Shown here: piece after piece, positions 56,692 to 64,000 of the stretch | Layout of the letters: every line of letters starts with the position of its first letter | How positions within the stretch are numbered: the stretch's first letter is position 1 | NCBI RefSeq assembly: GCF_001295795.1 | Contig: NZ_LJHY01000003.1 | Location: 1 to 64,000 of the forward strand | Source: Novosphingobium sp. AAP83 | GTDB lineage: Bacteria; Pseudomonadota; Alphaproteobacteria; Sphingomonadales; Sphingomonadaceae | Length of the DNA: 64,000 nt | Direction of reading: 5' to 3' | The notes under the pieces: model-generated | Told to the model about the DNA's origin: nothing | The model's input: the letters and a program-made list of their open reading frames with translations, nothing else | Databases searched by the model: none | Made by a program: the position numbers and the translations under genes

Positions 56692-58260
56692 CTAGCGGCC
56701 CGCTGCGACGCGGTCCATCCACGCGTCAACAGGGCCTGTGGCGTTCAGGAACGCGTGGAGAGAATTATCGGCTGAGGGACGTCCGGACACTTCATCTTCG
56801 GATGAAATGATCAGTGTAGCCGTGGTGCGTCTTTGCAGCAGGAACCTGTCTGAAATGTTCTGCAATTTCAGACAGGTATTACTGCCTGTCAGCATCGTGC
56901 CAGAACGATAGAATGTTTCCGTCAGGCGATGGACAGGCCCGGCTGTCTGGATGCGGTCCGCTTGACCACCGCCAATCGGGTTGGCCGATCTTTCCCATGC
57001 CCATGCACCGTTCAGCGGCAATGCGCCTTGGCCGAATCCACCAGCTTCGCGGCCATCGCTTTGTGCTGCATAAAGCGCGAACGATACGTCAACGGTATGA
57101 CCCGATGCATCGGCATAACGGCCTAGCACCACATGCTCTGCCCCGGTGTGCAATGGCTGCCAAGGTGCGAGCGGGGTGTAATCGACCTGCTTCCAGCCAT
57201 TTACTTGCGGCAAGACGATCAGCGATGGCACCGGCGCTTCAAGGCGGTTGGCCCATGCGCCCCAGCCCGTGAATGTCAGTGCAAGCGCAATCATCACGGC
57301 AAAGCCTTTACCCGGACTGATGGTGAAACCGGCTACAAGCGCGAGGATCGGGTTGGCATTCACGGCATCGGCATCGATCATCCGGTCATCAATCGCACGA
57401 TCGAAAAAGCGCCACGCAATCAACATGACAAGCGCCATGACGACAGCGAAGAATATCCAGCCATAAAAGATGTGATCGAAGCCGGCGGCAAAGGCGATGC
57501 CGTGGTATTCGGCGATGAAGATCGTGCCCCATGCGCGGACGCCATTGGCGAGAACAGGCATAGCGATGCTCAAGGCCATGAACGCCGCCCGGCGCGGCCA
57601 CGACCGGAAGCAGACGTTGGCCACAAGCGCGCCATAGGCGATCATTGCGATCAGGAATTTGACCCCGGAACAGGCCTCGGCCACCTCGAAATAACCGGCA
57701 GGCGTGGTGATGAACACGCCTTCGATATGCGCTGGCACGCCTGCCACATCGAGCAGGCTCATGGTAATGGATGCGGTAATGGTCTGGAGTGTTGGGATCA
57801 GTTCATCGCCTGCGGGAACGAGGAACAACATATAGGCCAGCGGAAAGCCCAATGCTGCCGATGCACGCGGGCCAAGCAACGTCAGCACGCTGGATTGGGC
57901 CATCAGGACAACGCCAAGCTGTGTGGCAAGCGACAACCCTGCGAAATGGCCAAGCAGCCAGAAAAAGCCGGCACCGCCAAACAAGACGAGGCCGGGCCAC
58001 CAGCCTTGCGGGCTGATGCGCAGGACTTCACGCCCCCGCTGCGAGATCAACCACCCGAGAATAAACGGGATCAGCAAGATGTGATTGTAGGTCGAGCTAT
58101 CCCACCATTGCAGCGCCATGGCGCGCCAATCATCAAAGAACAGCGCGATGTTTCCGGCCCAGACAATGCCCAGCAGCGCAAGCGGGCGTTGCCATTCGCT
58201 CGGCAAAGATGCCCATGCCCGTGCGAGCGGTGCTTGAAGCGCGAGGTTATGCGGCTGCAC
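56692..58260 (-). CDS. xrtA: Exosortase A fused to EpsI
   Basis: A 522-residue membrane protein. The N-terminal ~300 residues are exosortase: about eight helices with the catalytic Cys197 in VAEACSGVKF, Arg242 in NGVRAWGT and His263 in FDHIFYGW. The C-terminal ~200 residues form an EpsI domain (one helix, then LPQVNGWKQVDYTP and a periplasmic fold). It should cut PEP-CTERM tails and join proteins to the polysaccharide or membrane route. GTG at 58260 has GGAG seven bases upstream and overlaps the previous stop by 14 bases. Confidence 0.92.
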   Translation of the reverse strand: MQPHNLALQAPLARAWASLPSEWQRPLALLGIVWAGNIALFFDDWRAMALQWWDSSTYNHILLIPFILGWLISQRGREVLRISPQGWWPGLVLFGGAGFFWLLGHFAGLSLATQLGVVLMAQSSVLTLLGPRASAALGFPLAYMLFLVPAGDELIPTLQTITASITMSLLDVAGVPAHIEGVFITTPAGYFEVAEACSGVKFLIAMIAYGALVANVCFRSWPRRAAFMALSIAMPVLANGVRAWGTIFIAEYHGIAFAAGFDHIFYGWIFFAVVMALVMLIAWRFFDRAIDDRMIDADAVNANPILALVAGFTISPGKGFAVMIALALTFTGWGAWANRLEAPVPSLIVLPQVNGWKQVDYTPLAPWQPLHTGAEHVVLGRYADASGHTVDVSFALYAAQSDGREAGGFGQGALPLNGAWAWERSANPIGGGQADRIQTAGPVHRLTETFYRSGTMLTGSNTCLKLQNISDRFLLQRRTTATLIISSEDEVSGRPSADNSLHAFLNATGPVDAWMDRVAAGR

Positions 58261-59476
58261 TGGAAGTCTCCGTGCCTTGGAGTCCCAACAGTCCGCCCAG
58301 AGGAGCAAGCACATGGTTCCAGCCACATTCGCTGACGACGAACGCCCGAGCAGACTGGCCAATCGCAGCCGCGCGAACCGGATCGTGTAGCAGCGCCAGC
58401 GCTTGCCGGGCCAAAGCTTCAGCACCTTGGGCGACGATGAACTCAAAGCCATCACGCGCGGGGATACCGGTTGCGGCTTCGGGCGTGGCGAGGACCGGAC
58501 GGGCCATTGCCATCGCTTCGAGTACCTTGTTCTGCACGCCGCGCGCGATGGTCAGCGGTGCCACGACAAGATCGGCTCCGGCAATCCACGGGCGCACGTC
58601 ATCGACTGCGCCGGTCACGCACGTACCGTTAACGCCGTCCAAGGCGCGGACCGATGGCACCGGCGCACGGCCCACGATGTTGAAGCGGGCATCGGAGAGG
58701 ACGCTGCGGATCGCAGGCATCACATCGCGCGCGAACATTTCCACCGCAGCGATGTTCGGCGGATAGTCCATCTGCCCGGTGAACGTGATTTGCGCCCCCT
58801 CACCCGCCATTTCGGGCGACGGCAACACATTGGCAGGATCGAAAAACGCAGTATCGATGCCGTTGCAAAGCGGTTGTAGCGATGGCACCGCCCCCGCAGA
58901 GAGCCTTTCGCGGAACAACGCGGTTTCCTCGGGCGTGACCAGCAAGCTGGTGGAAGCGCGGCGCGCAGTGAAGCTCTCGAACCGGCTCAGCAAACGGGCT
59001 TCGCGGGCATAAAGCATGCTGACAGGAAAGCGCGCGCCAGCGGCATAGGCTTCGAACTTGGCTGAATCCACATCGACAAAGTCCATCACGACGCGGCCTG
59101 CAAATGATGGCGGGACATATTGCGCCATCTGGCCTGAAAACACATAGATCGCACTGATCGGACGCTGGCTGAGCAACCGTGCGATGTAGGCATGCAAAGC
59201 TTTGTCAGCAAAGGCGATGAGGCTGACCGGCTTGCCTGTCAGCAGCGCCGCAAACCCCGCCACAGGCAACGAACGCGCGCGACGGACAAGACAATGACTT
59301 TGCGCAACGGCGGCCAATTCAGGCTCATGCGCCAGATCGGCGTCATCATCGGCAAAGCACGCGACGTGAACCGGCGCGAGGGATGCGATGTGACGTAGCA
59401 CATGGCAGGACCGGATCTTGTCACCACGGTCCGGCGGAAAGGGAATGCGATGGGCAAGGAACAGAACCTCGCTCAC
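58247..59476 (-). CDS. XrtA-associated glycosyltransferase (GT4, Stp1 type)
   Basis: A 409-residue GT-B fold glycosyltransferase. The N-terminus has LAHRIPFPPDRGDKIRS, diagnostic of the PEP-CTERM-linked sugar transferase group (TIGR03087 type). The C-terminal half has ITFTGQMDYPPNIAAVE, GADLVVAPL and GVQNKVLEAMAMARPVL for nucleotide-sugar binding. It adds a sugar in exopolysaccharide synthesis. GTG at 59476 overlaps the stop of the FemAB-like gene (GTGA). Confidence 0.9.
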   Translation of the reverse strand: MSEVLFLAHRIPFPPDRGDKIRSCHVLRHIASLAPVHVACFADDDADLAHEPELAAVAQSHCLVRRARSLPVAGFAALLTGKPVSLIAFADKALHAYIARLLSQRPISAIYVFSGQMAQYVPPSFAGRVVMDFVDVDSAKFEAYAAGARFPVSMLYAREARLLSRFESFTARRASTSLLVTPEETALFRERLSAGAVPSLQPLCNGIDTAFFDPANVLPSPEMAGEGAQITFTGQMDYPPNIAAVEMFARDVMPAIRSVLSDARFNIVGRAPVPSVRALDGVNGTCVTGAVDDVRPWIAGADLVVAPLTIARGVQNKVLEAMAMARPVLATPEAATGIPARDGFEFIVAQGAEALARQALALLHDPVRAAAIGQSARAFVVSECGWNHVLAPLGGLLGLQGTETSSAAA

Positions 59477-60528
59477 GCAAGGCCCCGCGCAATGAACGGA
59501 CCGATGCGGTTGGCAACCGCCAGCGGCAACTTCTGCCACGCCGCGATTTTCGCCTTGTAGCGCGGGCTGAGCGGGTTGACGTCACGCGGAGGCGCACCGT
59601 CTGCGGTCCAATTGGCGTAAGACAGCGGCTGCGGTTCAAAACCCCAGTTGCGCTTGAAGTGATAAGCGCCGGTGTTGCTTTTGGAGCGCCCGAAATCAAA
59701 CCGGTCACAGCCGCGCGCGCGCGCGTGGTTCATCAGCGCATAGTACATCACATCGTTGGCGCGCATGGTGCGGGCCGCAAACACGCCGCCGCCCCAATAA
59801 GGCATCACCGCGCCGCGATGATAGAGGCTGAGCACCGAGGCAAGCGGCTGTTCTTCGTGCAGAACGGTGAGGATATCGGCATCGTCGCCAAATCCATCCA
59901 TCACGGCATCGAACAGCGCCTTGGGAAATACCGGCGTGCCAAGATTGCGCACGGATTCGGCATAGACCGCATAGTGCATCGCGCGCGCTGCGGCATCACG
60001 GCCAATGCGCACATCCATGTTGTGCGCCAGCCCGCGCCGCACTTCGGCACGCTGTTTGCGCGGGATGGCGAGCAATTGCTTATCGTCATCGGCGGCAAGA
60101 GGATTGACGAAACCGGCGTGGCTATCCTGCTTGATATGCCAATCTGCACCATCCGGCAGTGGTCCGCCGCGCAATTCAAGGCTTGGGCACTGAAGGCGCA
60201 CCGCCAGTTCCTCGGCAGCGGCAAACAAGGCCGGATCACCCTCACCCACCACGCCACCACCAACGGCAAAGCCGCTGGAGACGAGCGCGCGCCCGAACAA
60301 CGGGCTGTGTGCTTCATGCAAAGGCAGAACGCTGCGGATTGTGGTGTCCTGTTCGGACAGCAGGATATGCGTGCGATGGCCAGTCGAACGCTCTACCGCA
60401 TCAAGCCATTCGAGCCGGTGGAACGCAGTCGTATCGGGGTGATCGGCCAGAAAGCGCGCGAGGGCCGGGCGATCGCCCGGATCGGCGAGGCGCACGGCGA
60501 CGCGCGAGGGCACGAAGGGCGCGTTCAT
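59473..60528 (-). CDS. XrtA-associated FemAB-like N-acyltransferase
   Basis: A 351-residue protein of the GNAT/FemAB fold found in exosortase A loci (TIGR03019 type). It has the segment YWGGGVFAARTMRANDVMYY and the ending RGCDRFDFGRSKSNTGAYHFK typical of the group. It may transfer an aminoacyl or acyl group to a glycan; this is not shown. It overlaps the deacetylase and glycosyltransferase genes by 4 bases each. Confidence 0.88.
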   Translation of the reverse strand: MNAPFVPSRVAVRLADPGDRPALARFLADHPDTTAFHRLEWLDAVERSTGHRTHILLSEQDTTIRSVLPLHEAHSPLFGRALVSSGFAVGGGVVGEGDPALFAAAEELAVRLQCPSLELRGGPLPDGADWHIKQDSHAGFVNPLAADDDKQLLAIPRKQRAEVRRGLAHNMDVRIGRDAAARAMHYAVYAESVRNLGTPVFPKALFDAVMDGFGDDADILTVLHEEQPLASVLSLYHRGAVMPYWGGGVFAARTMRANDVMYYALMNHARARGCDRFDFGRSKSNTGAYHFKRNWGFEPQPLSYANWTADGAPPRDVNPLSPRYKAKIAAWQKLPLAVANRIGPFIARGLA

Positions 60529-61406
60529 GCCGCCAGCCTTGCAGGCGTGCGCGCCGCTTCAATCGCCGCCACTTCGTCCATCCGCCCCCAACGGAATTCG
60601 TGGACCAGCCGCGATAGCTTTGCCGCCATAACATCAAGGTTGGTATAGTGGCGCAGCCGCGATTTCAGCGGGGCGCTGGCAGGGCGCGGCTGATCGGGAT
60701 CGATTTCCCACGGGTGGAAATAGAACACGGCGGGGCGCTGGTCCCGCAAATTTACCTGCCGGATCGCCCAGCGTGAAACAGAATAGGGCAACAGCCGGAA
60801 GAACCCGCCACCGCCCGCTGCCATCCGGCGTCCGGCGACCTCGGCTGTTGTCACCGGAATTTCGATAAAATCGGAACCCTCCACCGGACGGAAGGCAAAT
60901 CGCGGCGCTTCACGCCAGCCGTAGTGATCGTGCACAATCGGCGCGACCGAGGAGGAGTAAGCATAGCCCTGTTCGGCCAGTACCTCATGCGCCCAAGGCG
61001 TGCGCGAATCGATAGAAAAACTGGGCGCGCGATAGCCTGTCACGCGCTGGCCGGTGGTATCTTCCAGAACCTTGCGTGCGCGTTCGATATCGGCAGCAAA
61101 GGCATCGCGGCCCAGCGTGAACACGCGGGCGTGATCCCACCCGTGGCTGGCAATTTCGTGCCCTGCATCGGCAATCTGGCGCATCATGGCGGGGTAACGC
61201 TGTGCCACCCAACCCAGCGTAAAGAACGTACCTTTCACGTTCGCTGCACCAAACAGCGCAAGGATTTCGGCGCAATTGCGCTCGACCCGGCAATCGAGCC
61301 CGTCCCAGTCTTTGCGGTCGATCACCGTTTCAAACGCGCCGACCTGAAACCAGTCCTCGACATCGACCGACAAGCCGTTGAGCACAGGCCCGGACAGCGC
61401 GTTCAT
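60525..61406 (-). CDS. XrtA-associated polysaccharide deacetylase
   Basis: A 293-residue NodB-type carbohydrate esterase 4. The metal Asp pair is in SVDVEDWFQ, the metal His pair in IASHGWDH and the later TGYRAPSFSI; the group matches TIGR03006. It removes acetyl groups from amino sugars of the exopolysaccharide. It lies 24 bases after the ATPase gene and overlaps the FemAB-like gene. Confidence 0.91.
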   Translation of the reverse strand: MNALSGPVLNGLSVDVEDWFQVGAFETVIDRKDWDGLDCRVERNCAEILALFGAANVKGTFFTLGWVAQRYPAMMRQIADAGHEIASHGWDHARVFTLGRDAFAADIERARKVLEDTTGQRVTGYRAPSFSIDSRTPWAHEVLAEQGYAYSSSVAPIVHDHYGWREAPRFAFRPVEGSDFIEIPVTTAEVAGRRMAAGGGGFFRLLPYSVSRWAIRQVNLRDQRPAVFYFHPWEIDPDQPRPASAPLKSRLRHYTNLDVMAAKLSRLVHEFRWGRMDEVAAIEAARTPARLAA

Positions 61407-61430
61407 CCCAAATTCCCCCTATGCGCGGCG

Positions 61431-62687
61431 TCAAGCAGCAGCGCGCTGGTAATCTTCGTTTTCGATCCACTCGATCAGCATGGTCAGCGTGTGGCGGATC
61501 GCCTGCTCCTGCTCAGCCGTGCGCGCTTCGAGAGCAACTATCCGATTGTTGGCTTCGACCAATGCTGCGATAACCTCTTCATCGCCATCGCGCGCTTCCA
61601 GCGCGGCAATCCGGCGATGGGCCTCTTCAATCTGCGCCAACAATTCCGGATCAGCCACAGCTTCGGCAACCGGCGCGGGCCGCATATCGGCCAGTTCGAT
61701 GATCGCTTGTTGCAGCTCGGCAATTTGCTCATCGCGTTCAGCCAAAGCCGCGCGCCATGCAGCATCGTCAAAAACAGGCGCGACTGGTGCGGCAAAAGTC
61801 TGCTTGGCAGGCATCTCCACGACCGGTGCTTCACTGGCAGGTACCGGCGTGATGGCAGGCTTGGAGTTGAAACCGCCGTCGCCTGCAAGGTCGGACATCA
61901 CCGCTTGCAGCAAGGTGGCATCAATGGTCTGGCGCTGCTCAATCGCCGCCATCAACAGCAGACGGTTGACAACCTGGTTGATCCGGCGCGGCACGCCGCC
62001 CGTTGCCTTGGCAAGATCCGCGTAAACGCGGGCTTCAAATGCAGGGTTGCCCTTCCAGCCGACACAAGCGAGGCGATGCTCGATGTAAGCGCCGATTTCC
62101 GATGGCTCCATCGCATCAAGGTGATGCGAGGCAATGACGCGCTGGCGCAACTGCTCAAGTTCGCTTGAGGTTTGCAAAAGCGTGCGGAATTCAGGCTGGC
62201 CAAGCAGCAGTATCTGGAGCAGCGGATGCGCGCCTAGCTGGAAGTTCGACAGCATCCGCAGCTCTTCCAGCGCTTCCACCGAAAGGTTCTGCGATTCATC
62301 GACAACCAGCAAACAACGGCGGCCTTCGCGCGCTTCGTGATGCAGGAAAGCCTCGATCTGCGCCAGCGCGGTGGCCTTGTCATGGCCTGCCACTTCAAGC
62401 CCGAAAGCGCGCGCCGAAACGTGGATTAGCTCCTCGCCATCCAGCGCCGATGTGACGATCTGCGCTGCTGTCAGGCGTTGCCGGTCAATCGTGGCCATCA
62501 AATGCGCGGCCAGCGTGGATTTGCCCGCGCCCACTTCGCCGGTGATGACGATGAAGCCCTCACCCTGCGCCAGACCATAGCCAAGATAGGACAGCGCCTT
62601 GCGGTGCGTCCCGCTTTCAAAATAGAAGCGCGGATCAGGGGTTAGCTGGAACGGGCGGCCTGTGAGGCCATAGAATTCATCATACAT
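61431..62687 (-). CDS. XrtA-associated AAA ATPase
   Basis: A 418-residue ExeA/GspA-type AAA ATPase (TIGR03015 type). It begins MYDEFYGLTGRPF, typical of the group, with Walker A GEVGAGKSTL near residue 50 and Walker B CLLVVDESQNL near 130. The last ~130 residues form a coiled coil rich in Glu, Gln and Ala, longer than the ATPase core needs. It probably drives or senses export of the polysaccharide. Confidence 0.9.
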   Translation of the reverse strand: MYDEFYGLTGRPFQLTPDPRFYFESGTHRKALSYLGYGLAQGEGFIVITGEVGAGKSTLAAHLMATIDRQRLTAAQIVTSALDGEELIHVSARAFGLEVAGHDKATALAQIEAFLHHEAREGRRCLLVVDESQNLSVEALEELRMLSNFQLGAHPLLQILLLGQPEFRTLLQTSSELEQLRQRVIASHHLDAMEPSEIGAYIEHRLACVGWKGNPAFEARVYADLAKATGGVPRRINQVVNRLLLMAAIEQRQTIDATLLQAVMSDLAGDGGFNSKPAITPVPASEAPVVEMPAKQTFAAPVAPVFDDAAWRAALAERDEQIAELQQAIIELADMRPAPVAEAVADPELLAQIEEAHRRIAALEARDGDEEVIAALVEANNRIVALEARTAEQEQAIRHTLTMLIEWIENEDYQRAAA

Positions 62688-62705
62688 CGAGGCCGTCTCC
62701 GGACA

Positions 62706-64000
62706 TCAGAAAGAATAGCGCAGGCCGACCTGGCCTTGTGCGATTGCTTCGTCTTCAACCACTTTGCGGTTAACAGACACTAAACCGACCGCCGCCGTTG
62801 CCACCAAACGGTCGGTCAGGTTGCGGAAGTAGGAGGCATTTGCGCCGATTGTGTTGATGTCCTGATCATCAGACACGCCATTCTGGAACCAAGCGGCATA
62901 GGTCGAGAGGGCAAAGCTCGACCGGCGATCGATCGGGCCATTAATGCCTGCGTTAACAAAGTAGCTTTCATCCAGCGTCCCGTTGGCTGCGCCGAGCACC
63001 GAATCCTGCCGGGCGATGAAGCTGCGGCGAATGTAACCGCCGCCGACCCCTGCCTGCATCCGGCCAATTTGGTGCGAATAGGTGGCGTTAACGCCGCGCG
63101 CACGGAAGACGGATGCTGACACCGATGAGAGCGCATTGTTAATGCAGCCGCCGCTTTGTGAGCCATTGGCGCAGCCGCCGATCTGGCCATTGAACGGATC
63201 ACGGTTCACTTCAAAATCGGTTGGCAAATCACGCAAGGCGCGGCCCACCTGTCCGCCAAAGCCTGAGATGTTGTCAAATGCGGCAATGCTTAAAGCGCTG
63301 CGATCATTGGGCGTATAAGAGAAGCTGCCGTAATAGGTCGTGCTGTCATAACGTCGCCCGATGAAGGCCGAGAGCGCGGTGCGACGGCTGGGCCGCCACA
63401 TGACACCTGCATCCCATGTCAGGCCTTCGGTTTCATAAGCAATCTGGCGGTCGCGGCTTTTGTCAGTGACGAAGCGGCCATCCGATCCGATCACGCCATT
63501 GCCATTGATATCGCGCACAGCATCGCGCGAAGAAACCGTGACGTCCTCATACCCAACCGCGCCGATTACCGCGACAGTTGAAGTGACGGGATAATTCGCC
63601 TGAACGCTGGCGCGCATATCACGCACGCGCTGGTCAAGGTTCGAAATATCTTCTTGGAAGAACGAGCCTGTTGCGGTGAGGCCAATCGGCAGCACGGTGC
63701 CTGCGGCAATCCCGGCAGAGACTTGTGCCGATTGGGCAAAGGAATCGTCGAAGACTTGGGTGAACGCGTTTGCGGGCGGCGTTTGCGGCGTGGCGCTCTG
63801 TTCAATGCGGGTGTACCCCAGCATGTACGAACCGGCCAAAGCCACATCGCCCACGTTGGTTGATACTGCTGGTCCTGCGTAAAGCGAATAGACCTGATTG
63901 GAGGCATCGCCATTGGCCACAGGGTTCAGCGACGAGGCACCGTTGCCTTCAAAGCGCGTCCGCACGGCAAGTGCGCCTGCCTCAATGGCCAGTTGGCGCG
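62706..64000 (-). CDS. XrtA-associated outer membrane beta-barrel protein (partial)
   Basis: The 3' part (431 residues) of a protein whose frame stays open to the window edge, so the N-terminus is missing. Repeated amphipathic strands of alternating hydrophobic residues and the C-terminal GQVGLRYSF, ending in Phe, mark an outer membrane beta-barrel. By position and pattern it matches the PEP-CTERM-linked TIGR03016 group. It may form the exopolysaccharide outer membrane channel or be a partner of it. Confidence 0.82.
   Translation of the reverse strand, partial: RQLAIEAGALAVRTRFEGNGASSLNPVANGDASNQVYSLYAGPAVSTNVGDVALAGSYMLGYTRIEQSATPQTPPANAFTQVFDDSFAQSAQVSAGIAAGTVLPIGLTATGSFFQEDISNLDQRVRDMRASVQANYPVTSTVAVIGAVGYEDVTVSSRDAVRDINGNGVIGSDGRFVTDKSRDRQIAYETEGLTWDAGVMWRPSRRTALSAFIGRRYDSTTYYGSFSYTPNDRSALSIAAFDNISGFGGQVGRALRDLPTDFEVNRDPFNGQIGGCANGSQSGGCINNALSSVSASVFRARGVNATYSHQIGRMQAGVGGGYIRRSFIARQDSVLGAANGTLDESYFVNAGINGPIDRRSSFALSTYAAWFQNGVSDDQDINTIGANASYFRNLTDRLVATAAVGLVSVNRKVVEDEAIAQGQVGLRYSF

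Noticed and set aside
57133..58335. 400-residue open frame on the plus strand opposite the exosortase gene
   Set aside because: The opposite strand codes for exosortase with all three catalytic residues; this frame is low-complexity and charged, typical of antisense.
1..64000. CRISPR array, prophage, integrase or insertion sequence
   Set aside because: No regularly spaced direct repeats, phage genes or transposase frames were found on either strand, even next to the tRNA genes.

Overview
The window looks like a chromosomal segment of a G+C-rich alphaproteobacterium of the Sphingomonadales (Novosphingobium/Sphingobium-like). This is inferred from several arrangements: phoR-pstSCAB-phoU-phoB; a 14-gene nuo operon running into birA-coaX-rnj-DUF1467; rne divergent from amiC and a PBP1A gene; an isolated sdhB-thioesterase-zapE run; and an exosortase A (XrtA/PEP-CTERM) polysaccharide locus. 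No phage, integrase, insertion sequence or CRISPR array is visible; most of the window is housekeeping.

Layout. 1-206: two identical tRNA-Glu(TTC) genes. 360-7673 (+): phosphate regulon, with sensor kinase phoR, transporter pstSCAB, phoU and regulator phoB; a three-repeat Pho box overlaps the phoR stop and faces pstS. 7670-27309 (-): nearly 20 kb of tightly packed genes, nuoABCD, an NTF2-like insert, nuoEFGHIJKLMN, birA, coaX, rnj, a DUF1467 membrane protein and a GT22-type mannosyltransferase whose stop overlaps the phoB stop. The largest internal gap (between nuoK and nuoL) holds two copies of a near-perfect palindrome. 27471-29714 (-): coniferyl-type aldehyde dehydrogenase and a prepilin peptidase. 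29864-34190: thiolase (+), secreted SH3 protein (-), a D-2-hydroxyacid dehydrogenase whose usual catalytic His is Arg (+), and an ammonium transporter (+). 34315-41844 (-): nitronate-monooxygenase-like enzyme, a methyltransferase with a lipoprotein signal, prfB, exported peroxiredoxin, PBP1A and amidase. 41845-42493: long divergent region that probably carries a structured rne leader. 42494-45316 (+): RNase E. 45413-45589: a 177-base inverted-repeat element. 45617-52153: methyltransferase (-), amino acid permease and exported amidohydrolase (+), then sdhB, thioesterase and zapE (+). 52427-54709 (-): CHASE2-EAL phosphodiesterase with an AT-rich sensor half. 54792-64000 (-): XrtA locus, read from the window edge as outer-membrane protein (partial), ATPase, polysaccharide deacetylase, FemAB-like protein, glycosyltransferase, fused exosortase A/EpsI and an asparagine-synthase-type amidotransferase.

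How the genes work together. The Pho genes form a closed sensing and uptake circuit. The nuo genes supply all 14 complex I subunits, and sdhB the iron-sulfur subunit of complex II. PBP1A and the amidase build and cut peptidoglycan. The XrtA genes are expected to make an exopolysaccharide and to sort PEP-CTERM proteins, but no PEP-CTERM substrate gene is seen here. I found no clear candidate for an entirely new multi-gene system. The least explained items are the 177-base hairpin element, the twin palindromes inside nuo, the NTF2-like gene inside nuo, the His-to-Arg dehydrogenase and the lipoprotein methyltransferase.
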